Source: Imbricaverruca yamaguchii
Taxonomy: Eukaryota > Arthropoda > Thecostraca > Neoverrucidae
Assembly: GCA_034440575.1 (NCBI GenBank)
Contig: JAOTOL010001655.1
Location: forward strand, 3,488,001 to 3,552,000
DNA length: 64,000 bases
Direction: 5' to 3'
Notes under the pieces: model-generated
Database searches by the model: none
What the model was told of the DNA's origin: nothing
The model's input: the letters and a program-made list of their open reading frames with translations, nothing else
Shown here: one piece after another, positions 1 to 11,156 of the stretch
Position numbering within the stretch: the first letter of the stretch is position 1
Layout: each line of letters opens with the position of its first letter
Translations under genes and position numbers: made by a program

Positions 1-1375
1 CAGCCCCCACCCCCGGAACAGCGGAATGCCGCCGACGTAATGTGTTTCGTTTAACGTCGCGGCCGACGGTGGCCCACGTCCACTCTAGGGCCCGGTTAAA
101 CGGACCTAACGCCCCCTCTAAGTGCAGACGTACCTGGCGGCCGTCATGGCGTCGGAAGCACTGACGTCACGTGCCACGCTAATCGCCGGCAGGCATTGGC
201 CGGATACAGCATGAGCTAACCTATGACAGGTGAATATGGGCGGGGCCTGTGGCCCGCTGCGGGTTGTGCGACTCAGTCTCAGAGAGCGGGGAGAGCAAGG
301 CCCTTTACGTATGGTACAACGGTCCGATAGTTTCAACTTTTCATGACGTCACAAGTTTTCAACGGCCGAAATCCTCATTGCCCACAATGCTTTATAGGGG
401 TAGTTTATAATGTAACATCTTTTTTTATGAAATGAAGCTACAGCTATAAAATGAAGACCGTGGGATACAACGGGTCTTTCCCTACCAAAAATACCATATC
501 AGTTTTTACCTGAAACTTACCTGAAATCCGATAGAGGGGTTCAAACAGGTCGTCGCATCATGCAGGCTTCGTCTCCAGCTGGCACCGTCCCATAACTTGT
601 TTCCACCGACGAATGCTTATAAGGAAGGAATGTGGGGTGAACCTTACGCAAATTATGGGAAGGACACAGGGGTTTTGTTTGATGCACATTTGAGGGGACA
701 CTTGCCCTTTCAATCTCGACTTTTCCAACCAATAATTTCAAGTTTTATCATGGGACCCCATTGAGTGTACCTCTCAATCCATTTGAGTTGTCCTATTGCC
801 TTCATGCAGGCCCTTTACGTAAATTAGATAAAATTATTGCGTTCCCCAATAATTTCCAGAAGCAGCACCTGTGAGGGGATATAAAGGTCGATAGATAATG
901 GTCACGCAGTGGAACAGGCCTATATCCAACTTCCGGTAATAAGGGGGAGGGGCAGCTGTTCCGGAAAAGTAAATAAATAGGGAATATTGTATTCAATGCT
1001 GTTTTCAAGTTCAACGAATAATCCAGTTTGCAAACATAAACTAAATTGACATTGCTATCACGGTTCAGGATTATACAATGTGATCATCGGTAACGTTTTC
1101 GTAGTTTGAGTACAACGAACACGAAAACAGGTGCATTGTGAGTTTGATTGTCCTGAATATTTTTCATCACACCCTGGTTACCTCTCCGAACTGGATTTTC
1201 TGCTATGCAAATAAGTATCCACTGCCACCACTGTCCTGCAATGGAAAAAAGACGCTGGTGACATTTTTAGGCCCAAACCACGTTTCTACACCATTCTATA
1301 GCTATTTCGTAGACGCCAATTGAGAAAAACCATACCCATGTTTAGGTAACATACGTCAAGACCACAGCTTGTATG
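1..1375. other. No recognisable gene or repeat
   Basis: I see no coding signature, family motif or tandem structure here. The short open frames on both strands have no recognisable motif. Confidence 0.5.
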
Positions 1376-1720
1376 TCCCCCGGTCCCGCACCGAGATGGG
1401 GAAGAGACGCTTTAGTTCCAGAGCGCCACACATGTACAACTCACTGCCACCTGAGCTGACGCGACTTCCCGTGACGATTTTTGGTCGCCACCTACGGGAG
1501 TATCTACTTGACGTGACGCCCGTGCCGGACTGATAGACTGCTCGACTTGCTGTTATTTATATATATATATATATATTTTTTTTAAACTTGTATTCTGTGA
1601 TTTTGACCCTCCTTTTTACCTTTTGTGCTGTGTTGTTTTATCTATTTGACGCGATGTCGTAATAGCCACAAGTCAATTGTGGATGACCTCAATAAAGTCT
1701 GTCTGTCTGTCTGTCTGATT
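1376..1720 (+). mobile_element. LINE 3' end (C-terminus of RT ORF, 3' UTR, tail)
   Basis: The + strand reads a C-terminal peptide containing HMYNSLPPELTRLP and then a leucine/arginine-rich helix, ending in TGA at 1531-1533. The phrase NSLPPEL followed by a short 'LREYLL' helix is typical of the extreme C-terminus of non-LTR retrotransposon polyproteins. A short AT-rich 3' UTR follows, with an AATAAA signal at 1691-1696 and a (GTCT)n tail at about 1698-1717. Short 3' microsatellites are usual in CR1-like and related LINEs. Only the last 50 or so codons remain, so this is a strongly 5'-truncated, dead copy. The exact clade is not certain. Confidence 0.65.
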
Positions 1721-2244
1721 TCGAAGAACATTATTTTCTTTAAAAAAACGCATGTGAGGAACAACGACATACAAACGAGGTATGAAACAAATTCGCATTC
1801 GCGTCAAGACGTATGTGCCGTATTTCGTGACATTGTTTCACAGGCCATGGTAAAAACACCTGTGTTGTCTTTTTTGTCGCACGTACCTGCACGGAAAAGG
1901 GACGCAAGTCATCACGGCGGTCATATACGTCTTTCTAGTACTTTGGATGCTGAAACCTTAGCGGCAATGAGACGTATGCGAGCTGAGCCACATTTATCTT
2001 CACATATGCTTACAAGATGTGTTATGCTAGTCAAAAACGCATGAACGCGTGAGAAATAGCTTGCGGTTTAAATATTCCGCCCAGCGTAAGACTACCATAT
2101 TGCGTCCAGTGTCATGGGGCGGCGATCATTATCAGTGCTACATATTAGTTGCTCCGTCACCATTGAAAAACCTCAAAATGCCTTGGCATAGTGCACTTTT
2201 GCCCATCCGACACGTTCAAGTGCAGAAGTCCTCTGCATCTTGGC
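1721..2244. other. No recognisable feature
   Basis: This stretch lies between two LINE fragments. A 139-aa open frame crosses it on the + strand but begins inside the LINE tail and has no recognisable motif. Confidence 0.4.
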
Positions 2245-3517
2245 TCATTCAACACCTCCGAGTTCGGGGGTGTATCGGTTGGCGGGTTCGTGGTGGTGGT
2301 GGTGGTGCTTGGTGTACCGGTCGCTGGCCTGTAAGGTTTGCTGGTGTTGGTGCGCGCGTTCTACGTGTGCTGTTGGTGGGAGTTTTTGGGAAGGTGTCCA
2401 TGGTGTGTTTGTGTCGCGTGGTTGTGAGTGTTGGGAGAGCCGGGTATTCTGTGTAGTCTCATGGTGGTGGTGGCGCTCTGTATGATCCCGGTTCTGCCCG
2501 CGGGTCGGCCTCGCCGCCAGTGGGTCGGACACCGCCCTCCTGGCCAGAGACAGGTCCATGCCCTCCAGGTGGACCAGGCGGAGAATTTCTTTCTCCGCCA
2601 TCCACCGGGGCAGGTCCTGTCCCCAGCTTCGTGATCCCCCCCCCCCGCAGGCGGCGCAGCAGGCCTCGCCGTTTTGGCATGTGTCGGTGCTGTGTGGTTG
2701 TGCGCATCGGCCGCATATGTGTGACCTGAAGTGGCACCCCCCTCTCGGAGTGGCCGTAGCCTTGGCACTTTTTACAGCGCCGCGGGAGGGGTGCTCGTGG
2801 AGTGACGGCGTAGCGGAGATACCCCGCTTTGATGTGTTTTGGTGGTGCCCGGATGCAGAAAGTCAGTATTATAATGTGTGATGGTGGTTGCCCTGGTCTG
2901 GGAGCCGGCCTGTATGTGGCAGAGACACCCTGCTTCTCCATCCTGGAGACAAGGGTCTCCACCGCGATACCGGCCAGCTCCCGTACGTGTATGGTACCTT
3001 GTGATGTGTTAAGTTTTGTTGCTGGGGTGACCGAGATAGGTGTGTTGTGGATTTTGTGTATAGTGGGTAGAATCATGCCGTCTATATCGGAGTGTGCTTG
3101 TATTAGGAGTGCCCCCGATCTGAGCTGCTTCGCGATCAGGGGCACCCCTGTGTACCTGGCGATTTCCCCCTCCATCAACCGGGGATGGGCGCTGTATGAC
3201 CAACGCAGTCGATGCGCCCGAAAGCCCAAATAACCAACCAACCAACCATCAACCGGGGGTCGAGGGAGTCCATAGGCTCCCCGTCCGCCTGCGGCAGAGG
3301 AAGAACTTGGGTGAGGTGCGGTGTTCATGCTTGTGATGGTGTGAGCGTTTGGTTTGTTGGTGGTGTTGGTTAAATGGTGGTATGGCAGGTGTGTGGCGTA
3401 GTGTGACACAGCGAACAGAGTACAGTAATTACAAGTTTTGGCGGAGGGGTTCAGAAGGACATGAAGGAAGCCCGACAGGTGCAACAGTGGGGGCAGAGAA
3501 AGACGAAGAATATACAA
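2245..3517 (-). pseudogene. LINE ORF1 (gag-like, zinc-knuckle) remnant, frameshifted
   Basis: On the minus strand this encodes the ORF1 nucleic-acid-binding protein of a Jockey/I-type non-LTR retrotransposon. The C-terminal half carries a first knuckle starting CKKCQGYGHSE, then after a frame change CGRCAQPHSTDTC (CX2CX3HX4C) and CAACGGGDHEAGDRTCP (CX2CX4HX6C). The usual tail follows with AEKEILRLVHLEGMDLSLAR, the family's 'EK.I..I....lsf.eAr' block. The frame change falls at a G-rich run near 2740, and a second shift near 2640 separates the knuckles from the tail, so no single frame gives the whole protein. ORF1 of this type coats the LINE RNA. No ORF2 follows at lower coordinates, so the copy is a fragment. 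The DNA just above 3517 may be its 5' UTR. Confidence 0.75.
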
Positions 3518-5653
3518 AGAAATCAGAAACTGTGCTTGAAGAGAGCACCGATAGACAGATCAGATAAGGATCGTGCAGAGGGCACTAAAGGGAAGATCGG
3601 GTGGGGGTTTGGGGTGGTTCCTGGGTGGGGAGGGGGAGTGGCAGCACCGCCGGACTGACGTTGTAGTAAGTAGTTGCCTGGTAGGTAGATGAAGCTAAAG
3701 TGAAGACAAAGGGGCACTGCACTGTGGCACAGAAGATCGGTCTTGGAAATGTAGAGGCTGTTGTAAGCACACGTAGATGCAGATGTAGGAGCTCGTAGAG
3801 GCTGATGTAGAGGAGATGTGGTAGAGAAGATACTGAAGAGTCGGTCTAGAAGCTTGAAGTTGAAGTTGAAGATAGCTGAAGATAGGTTAGCTGGGCGGGA
3901 AGGTAGTGTTCGTAGGTGTAGGGTGGATTGGGATCGGTATTTGTGTGCGTTGTGTGTTGGTATATGTATATGTATTGGTGTAGGCGGCGGGTTGGCAGGT
4001 GGCAGGCGGCGTCTCCTCCAACTTCAGTCCAGGAGCCCTCGGCCGAGATCTGCTCCTTCCTCCTCCTCAAACTCTTGCTGACCAAACTCTCGTGGCCTCC
4101 AATCAGTTCAATCCACGGCTTTGGCGTCAGATATCCGAGCGTGTGTGGGCGTGCAAAACCCGAAAAAAGCTATGATCTATGCGTGCTCCGCTAGGGAACA
4201 TACTAGTGTTGAAAGCGGACATCCGTTCTGCGCATGCGCAACTTCTTGTGAAAATACTCTTGATTTGTTGATATAGTTGCGCTTTTGGGGCAATCATCGG
4301 CGCATGCATAGATTGTTTATGTTGTCGCCACAGAATGAAGCTTACTGGCACCATATTCATTTTGCTGTGGACTAGGTAATATGGAAGTACGACCACTTCG
4401 ATCCATAAGAATAAAATTTAGGAGTTAGTACCTCTAATACTGATGGCACTAGCTGTCTCAGGATTTATGGATGAAAACAGGGACACAAGCCATAATAATG
4501 TATGTGCTTTCATAGCGAGGGATGCCTGAGTGAGGATTGTACTTGGCCATGTTGAAAAAAATGCATATTTTCCAACTGTCAAATGATATAGTCAGAAATT
4601 TTCCAAATATAACATCTCAGAATCATGGGACTCTTTCATAGGAATCTTTGGACATTAAAAGTTGACCGTACTCATTAAGCTGGGGATAGACAGCATTCGT
4701 CCTACAATCCCAGTATTTGAATGTTGGTTTGCTGGATAAGCATACCCTGTCTGTATACATGTTCAAGTTTTGAAATCAAGCATATATATTCAAGTTCTGA
4801 AGCAGTGTACAGGTTTGTTTTATTTCGATGCCACATGAAGTGATATGCCAAGGCTTGTCCTTTGTTTTGCTCCTGAGGAGGTTCCAGGGGGAGGGTGCAT
4901 TTTTAGTTCGTACCATCCTTTGATCAAGATATTCAATTTCACATGCGACCACATCATGCTTCTGACATTCCCCATGCTTAAGCTATAGGGAAATCCGGTA
5001 ACATGACAACCTTAGAACAAAATTGACGAATACTAACGACCATTATACTGGAGTCTAAGTGGTATCAGCGGATACAGAAATCATGAATGCATCCATTACA
5101 GGTGGGGCAAAATCTCTAGATGGCATCTAGCGGCTGCGGCAGCGGCCGCCATGCGACCCAATGGCATGTTTACAGTTCGAACATCCGCCACTAGGTGGAA
5201 ACGAAGCGCTAGCAGCAGCGTGGCCGCGCATGTCCCCTTTCGCAGTGAGTTATTCTTGGCATCGCACCCACTCCTGCCATTCTCATATGTGTAGGTATAT
5301 ATAAATCATCCAATTGAAATATTTTGAATTGTTCCCAGCTATTATTTTAAATGGCATAAGATCACTGGAAGTATGTAGCTGCTTTCGCGGCAATGCACTT
5401 TTTAATTATCACCTATGCCGTTGTGCCTGGAGAATCACATCCCACATGTATGTTAATATGGCTATTCGTTTGCTGAGATCCTACAGCCCGTCTGCAACTG
5501 CTTCTGTCAGATAAGAAGAGCTTTTTAGAGATTAAGGTGACAGAAATGTTAAAAGCAGTCTATTTCATTGAAATCAAGAACATTTTGTTGGCAATGAACA
5601 TACTATAGCACAATAAGTATGGTGCACACTTCTAAAAACAATCAGGACATATC
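3518..5653. other. Intergenic; nothing firmly identified
   Basis: 3518-4080 may belong to the 5' UTR of the LINE ORF1 beside it; it contains purine-rich, loosely repeated text around 3650-3830. From 4080 to 5653 I see no domain, array or terminal inverted repeat. Confidence 0.4.
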
Positions 5654-5719
5654 GTGATCCAGTTGGTTGGTTGGTTGGCTGGTTGGTTATCCGTTTTTAC
5701 GACACATCTGCTGCTGAGC

Positions 5720-6075
5720 TGTCGCATCCTCTCAGGATATGTTCGCTGTTATCACTCCCTATCACCAACCAACCATCTGCCAAGGTGCGGCAGCCCGTCA
5801 AGGTGGAAACACTCCCATCACTCACCCCACTCCACTCAGTCGCCAAGGTGCAGCAGCCCGTCAGGGTGGATCCGCTGTTATCACTTCCTATACCCATCCA
5901 GACAACCGACGGGCTGCCACAATCTATCAGGGTAGGTCCGCTCTCATCACTCCTTATCCACCTCTAACCAACCGCCAAGCTGCCGAAGCCAGTCAGGGTG
6001 GGACCGCCACCATTACGATCCCCCCCCACCCAGCCATCGAGCAGCCGCAGCCTGTCAGGGTGAGTCAGCTGCCCA
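5720..6075. repeat. Degenerate minisatellite, unit about 64 bp, about 5 copies
   Basis: Units are recognisable by a recurring block like 'cagcccgtcagggtgg' followed by a C/A-rich stretch ending in 'aaccaaccgcc'. Copies are strongly diverged. A (TTGG)n-like stretch lies just before it at 5664-5690. Open frames across it are by-products of the repeat. Confidence 0.6.
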
Positions 6076-6980
6076 TTTAAATTTAAGGTAAAATTTGGTG
6101 TTTAAAAATTGGTGTGCGTTCCAGCCATATCGTCAAGTTACAGAGCTGGAGCGAAATAAACAAGTTTTCTGAGCTTAGCTCATCGAATTACGTCTGTATA
6201 ACTTGACTTGTATGAGAAAGTTGTTCCAAAGAAAAAAAAGTTGGAAAATCTTTGAAAATATGTTGCCGACACATTTTTCCCGATTTCGGAAACTGGCACT
6301 AGACGGCATAATTCGTGTCCGATCTACATAATTTTGATATCGCTATGTTCAACATATAGATAGGAAGCCGATAGCTATCTTCAAAATTTTGGAAAATGCC
6401 ATTTTAGTGCATCAAATTTTGAGTACAGTTTTTAGCTGGACAGAAAATTTCGAAAGCAGCTCTCTGATATTTTACCACAATGACTATGCGTCAATTTGGA
6501 ACAAATTTTATCTCTATAACATACCAAAAAAAGTAATATTACACACGAAAATGTTAAAAATATGTAAGCACGTTCGTCTTTTTTACAATAATTTTAAAAG
6601 TTTTTTCTTTTATTTTTATGTACAATGCACTCCTAAAAGGTGCAGTGATAAATTCTGCATCGAACGCCGTAAGACAAATTGAACTCACATGTGTCAACAA
6701 TGGTACAGCAAGTGAAAAGTGAACCCATGTTTTAGTCACTTTTCATCCAAAACATGGGTGCATATGACCCTTCCTAGGTCAACATACGTGCATTTGAAGA
6801 AAAATCTGAGATAGCAGTTCGATAGATTTATGGGCAGTATTTGTACCGTTCATCATTATGTTGGACATTTTTTTCGAAGAAACCCAAACCTAACGTCACC
6901 TAACCTAACCGAAACCTAATCTAACACAATTTTGAGTATCCGGAACGGGCCAGGCGCGAAAGTGAGAAAATTTGTCCATG
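6076..6980. other. AT-rich spacer
   Basis: I see no gene or repeat here; the sequence is AT-rich with short open frames only. Confidence 0.4.
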
Positions 6981-7400
6981 TCACTTTTTGAACAATATAA
7001 TCACTTTTTGAACAATATAATCACTTTTTGAACAATATAATCACTTTTTGAACAATATAATCACTTTTTGAACAATATAATCACTTTTTGAACAATATAA
7101 TCACTTTTTGAACAATATAATCACTTTTGAACAATATAGTCACTTTTTGAACAATATAATCACTTTTTGAACAATATAATCACTTTTTGAACAATATAAT
7201 CACTTTTTGAACAATATAATCACTTTTGAACAATATAATCACTTTTTGAACAATATAATCACTTTTTGAACAAGGTAATCACTTTTTGAACAATATAATC
7301 ACTTTTTTGAACAATATAATCACTTTTTGAACAATATAATCACTCTTTGAACAATATAATAATCACTTTTTGAACAATATAATCACTTTTTGAACAATAT
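6981..7400. repeat. 20-bp AT-rich tandem array, 21 copies
   Basis: The unit TCACTTTTTGAACAATATAA repeats head to tail almost without change. A few copies differ by one T in the T-run or by a point change ('caaggtaa', 'actctttg'). The array is very homogeneous and therefore probably young. It is AT-rich, unlike most other arrays in the window. Confidence 0.95.
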
Positions 7401-8439
7401 CCGTTGCCAACAGCAGAATATAGCTTACAAATAAAAGAGCAAGGTTCAGAACAATAGGAGTGATCGAGCCTCTAGAATGCCCACAATGCATCCGGTCGAT
7501 AAGGCGCACCGCACACGGCAGAACAGACATATCTATGAACTCGTCGGAGAATGTGGCCCCATCAAAACGTGGCATTCCTAACATATCTTGAAACGACTGC
7601 CATCGGCCGGAAGGGCTCCGTAACCTGGCGGGTTGGTATGCCGACAGCCCCGCCCCCACTGCGCTCCGTCTGCACGGAGCCAGTGTCGACGCCCGCTCGG
7701 TGCAAGTACATGGGACCTTGTGATCCCGCCACGCCCCCGAGCAATGGCCGCTGCCTCATGACCAATTACGGTCCGGCATACACTATAGCTACTGCGCCGC
7801 GCGGGTTCACCAATCAAAGCGATGCTTGTTTGAGATGATATATAGTGTAGGCAGTGTGGTGCTTTATATATATATACATGTACATGGATGACAATAAACA
7901 GGGACCCCAGAGACACGCGGAGACGGACGCTGGTGTTTGCAATATACCGTGGCAACGCCCGGTCACGTCAGTCTACTGCGTTGGCGACTCTATTCGGTAA
8001 ATTCGTGGCCGACTCTCACAGTCGTTTGGCTCCGGAACTTCTGAGCCGAAGTAGTTAAAAAGCGAGTCTTCCACACGCCAAACCCGGGGTATATAAAAAA
8101 ACGCGCTGGTCCATTCATAGACTACCCACGGCCAGGGTATCAACTACCTGACAATGTGCTTAATTTCAATGCCCACAGAAATCTGTCATCAGCGTAGTTT
8201 TGTCAGCAATTTGAGCACACCAAAACTGAATCTCATCACAGTACGAAAATGTCAACTGGAAAAATGTTCATATTTCTATATAGCGCGAGGACAAACTGAT
8301 GACCCACCACCTCGAATATTATTAGGATTGCTCGAAGATTTTTGGTGAAAAAACTTGAATTAAAATATTCGACCAAGTCTAACTTCGAAACCTATTTTAC
8401 CCACCTTAAAAAGGAGCTTCGACTTTCTTTTAAGTTGAA
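7401..8439. other. Unassigned; possible LTR-like segment
   Basis: A TATA-like (TA)n stretch near 7865 and an AATAAA at 7893-7898 lie in a GC-mixed region that is followed by the abrupt text 'ttggcgactctattcgg' near 7980. This resembles the R/U5 end of a retroviral-type LTR with a following primer-binding site. No second copy or gag-pol is present, so I do not call it. Confidence 0.25.
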
Positions 8440-9800
8440 AACTATAGGCCAGTAAGCCTCAGATCCCTTGTCTTCAACGTACCCGAATCAATTATGAAGG
8501 ATAGAATAGTTGATTATCTGGAAGGTAACAGATTGATTCAAGATACTCAACATGGGCTTAGAAAAGGGCGATCGTGTATCAAAACTCTCTTGGGCTTTTA
8601 TAACTTCGCTGCAGAACAATTTGATCAGGGAAATCAAGTTGATGTAGCATATCTTGATTTTAGTAAGGCCTTTGACAAGGTACCCCATAAACGTTTAATG
8701 ATGCATCTTCCGGTCCATAGTATTGCAAGTATGATCCTAAAATGAATAGAGTTATGGCATTCAGATAGACAGCAGAGGGTGATGCTAAATGGTACGAAGT
8801 CATCATGACAAAATGTACTTAGTGGAATCCCCCAGGGGTCAGTACTTGGGCCACTACTGTTCATTATATTTCTAAGCAACCTTGAAAGTGGCCTAAGCAG
8901 TAAGGTTTTGAAATTTGCGGATGATATGAGGGCCTTTAGTGCAATAACAGGTCACAATGATCATATATCGCTGCAGAAAGACTTAGACGAGCTTGTGAAG
9001 TGGTCCGAAGAATGGCAAATGAAATTTAATTTTGATAAGTGAAAAATCATGCATGTAGGTAGGCAGCATATGAAGGGTCCATACTTGGTGGGTGGCAAAG
9101 TACTATCGATGACTGAAAATTTGGGGCATTAGAACAGACCAAGGAAGCCAGGAAGAAGGCACTGAGAATACTTGGGGCAATACATAGGAATGTATCATAC
9201 AGATGTGAGGATGTCATCAGGAAGCTTTACTGTGCATATGTCAGGCCACATTTGGAATACTGCATCCAAGCCTGGTCTCCTAGGTATGAAAAAGATGAAG
9301 AAGATTGTTGGCTTTTAGAGAGCGTACAAAAGGGGCTACACAAATGGTTAATGGCATAAGGAACACGGCATATGAGGAAATATTGAAGAAACTGAATATG
9401 TTTTCACTTGGATATGGAGGGATGAGAGGAGACCTCATCGAGGTCTCTAAATTTGCCCATGGTCAGGAGAAGGGAAATGTCCGAATTTAAGAGAAATCAT
9501 GCAATTTGAAGTTATACATTCAAAATTAAAGTTAACCACAGCAGGACAAGGTTAAGGCAGCTTTTTTCACCAACGGGGTAATAGAACACTGGAACCAGCT
9601 GCCAGGAACCATTGTCAGTAGCAGCACATTGAAATTGTTCAAAACAGCATAGACCATCATAAGAATAGAGGGCTTGCTTTTCAGTATTCCAGGGAGGGCT
9701 CATCGACGGATTTAGTGGGCAACTGGTTGAGTGTCCGGGGTGTAACCAAGAAGGGCCCTCGTGGCTCATAGTTGCACTAATCTTTTATGTCTTTATGTCT
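8440..9800 (+). mobile_element. CR1-like LINE, reverse transcriptase remnant and 3' end
   Basis: The conceptual translation follows the reverse transcriptase of CR1-group non-LTR retrotransposons. 'NYRPVSL' is followed by DTQHGLRKGRSC, then VDVAYLDFSKAFDKVPHKRL (the catalytic block with its first aspartate), then SGIPQGSVLGPLLFIIF near 8820-8870 and FADDMRAF near 8920 (the FADD box). The thumb part 'ERTKGATQMVNGIRNTAYEE' and RGDLIEVSKF appear near 9320-9450. Several stops and frameshifts break the frame, so it is a dead copy lacking its 5' half. The 3' end near 9780-9800 carries short repeats of the type 'atgtcttt', as CR1 tails do. A second 3' end of the same family lies at 63441-63835 in the opposite orientation. 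Confidence 0.85.
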
Positions 9801-10116
9801 CCCGTTAGGTGGTAATGCTCAATCACGGCAAACATTGGTATGTAGACTGCATGCCGAGGTGTGTGTTTGCGTGTTTGCGTGTTTGCGTTTGTGTACGCGT
9901 GCCAACATCTCAGCTAGTCATTTTTGGTCAGACCTGACCTGATCTTGACATAACTCAACTCAATGACAATCAGATCTGTCACTCGATGGATCTGACCCAA
10001 CTGACTCGCTGCCGGACCAGCGTAACTTAAACATGATGTGCATCATAAATAGCACTAAAGATCCTTGGTCGTGATTTGACCCAACGACTTCACCTGACCT
10101 CGCACACGGCCGGCAG
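9801..10116. other. Presumed ecd intron sequence
   Basis: No coding homology is visible. It contains a short 'gtgtttgc' repeat near 9863-9890. It ends in the acceptor CAG immediately before the first ecd exon. Confidence 0.4.
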
Positions 10117-10258
10117 ATACCCGGGCAAGATCACCGCGTCCCACCACCGGGCGGTAGTTCGCACTCCGGCCGCCGCGGCAGCACTGGTGCAGGCCTGTCC
10201 CCAGCTGCTGTCGGCCGCCGTCCAGGCGTTCTACCTGCGGGGCCCCGTGGCCCTCAAG
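10117..10258 (+). CDS. Ecdysoneless (ecd/SGT1) homologue, internal exon
   Basis: This is an internal exon of the ecdysoneless/SGT1 family, a conserved eukaryotic protein linked to ecdysone production in flies and to pre-mRNA splicing and cell survival in animals. The translation begins (R)YPGKITASHHRA and ends LLSAAVQAFYLRGPVALK. It aligns in order with the family's 'YP.KI.AS.HRA' and 'aaVQAFYLRdP.dl' segments. The acceptor is CGGCAG at 10111-10116; the first base completes a codon from an upstream exon (phase 2). The donor is AAG|GTGCTG after 10258, phase 0, and reading through it meets a stop at once. No upstream ecd exon was recognised in the preceding 10 kb. The exon's 3' end is partly repeated just downstream. 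Confidence 0.83.
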
Positions 10259-10345
10259 GTGCTGTAGCGTTCTACCTGCGGGCCCCATGGACCTCAAGGT
10301 GCTGTAGCGTGCTGTAGGTGGACCCCGTGGACCTCAAGGTGCTGT
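10259..10345 (+). repeat. Partial tandem copies of the ecd exon 3' end and its splice donor
   Basis: After the true exon end, the block from 'gcgttctacctgcgg' through 'ctcaaggtgctgtag' recurs at about 10268-10307. A shorter third copy (from about 'ggaccccgtggacctcaag') follows to about 10345. Each copy keeps the CTCAAG|GTGCTGTAG border. Confidence 0.8.
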
Positions 10346-10686
10346 AGCCGCATCTGCAGTCATCATCTATCTCTCTCCAGTCCTGTTTTCCCGCGGTGGA
10401 AACGGATTCATCATGTATCGTGACATGAAACTAGTGATGTTTGCTTCGATGTCAAAGTGGCCAGGTCACGCAAAGCTGCGTGGATGTAAGCGAAGTTCGC
10501 TGTAGCTACCCTTTAGCACACTGCGTAGTGAAGCGTAATGATGTTCGAACCATTTGGGTATTGGAGGCCTCATTCATTGCCGATTTGATGTCAAATGTAT
10601 GGTATTTTGTCCGCCCCACTTATAATTCAAAACCCTACAAGCGTGCGCGGATCCGCCGTCTTCGTCACAGCTGACTGTGCATGCAG
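10346..10686. other. ecd intron
   Basis: Intron between two phase-matched ecd exons. It ends with the acceptor 'tgtgcatgcag' at 10676-10686. No other feature was seen. Confidence 0.6.
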
Positions 10687-10866
10687 GCATGTGGAGCCGT
10701 GCGCTTCTTCTCGCCGGAGACGAGCGTGCTCGCCAGCGTCGTCTTCACCAAGACGCTGTACGCCCAGCTGGTGCAGCAGCCGTTCAGGCCGGACGCGCAC
10801 ACAGGCTGGCAGCTGCCGCCGCCGGCCGACCCGCTGCACCGAGCTGCCGACGTTGGCATGAAGCTG
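10687..10866 (+). CDS. Ecdysoneless (ecd/SGT1) homologue, next internal exon
   Basis: This exon follows the one ending at 10258 in phase 0. It encodes 60 residues starting ACGAVRFFSPETSVLASVVF, then TKTLYAQLVQQPFRPD, then TGWQLPPPADPLHRAADVGM. These match, in the same order, the family block 'FtKclYAQLvqQ.F.pd...G..LPpp.dp..raa.lGmKL'. The donor is CTG|GTGCGG after 10866; the open frame beyond it runs only five codons to a stop. The continuation expected in the family after 'GMKL' was not found before the emc gene. So either the remaining exons are short and diverged, or this is a two-exon fragment. Splice sites and frame are intact, which favours a working or recently copied gene. Confidence 0.83.
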
Positions 10867-11156
10867 GTGCGGCGCGACATCTAGCGGTCGGATAGAGAAG
10901 CGTCGGTGTGGACTGCGCCCGCTGTCGTCGCTGGTAGCGGACATGGGTTGCCGCTGGGCCTGCCATTGGACGTGTGTTTTTGAGCAATGCTATCAGCTGA
11001 ACTTACCCTGGCTTCGGTCACGCCCGAGTGAAGGTGTTTCATTTGGAGTCGTCGTATATGTAGCATTCATTGTCTGTGGAAGGGGTACCCATGTGGTCAT
11101 CCACCTGGATTGCACTTGATGCCTGAAGTCTAATTTAGGTGAAAACCTGGTTAATA
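10867..11156. other. No feature seen
   Basis: Spacer between the ecd exon and a LINE fragment. No motif recognised. Confidence 0.4.

Noticed and set aside
7580..7990. Solo LTR of a Gypsy-type element
   Set aside because: TATA-like run, AATAAA and an abrupt end are suggestive, but no second LTR, target duplication or gag-pol was seen.
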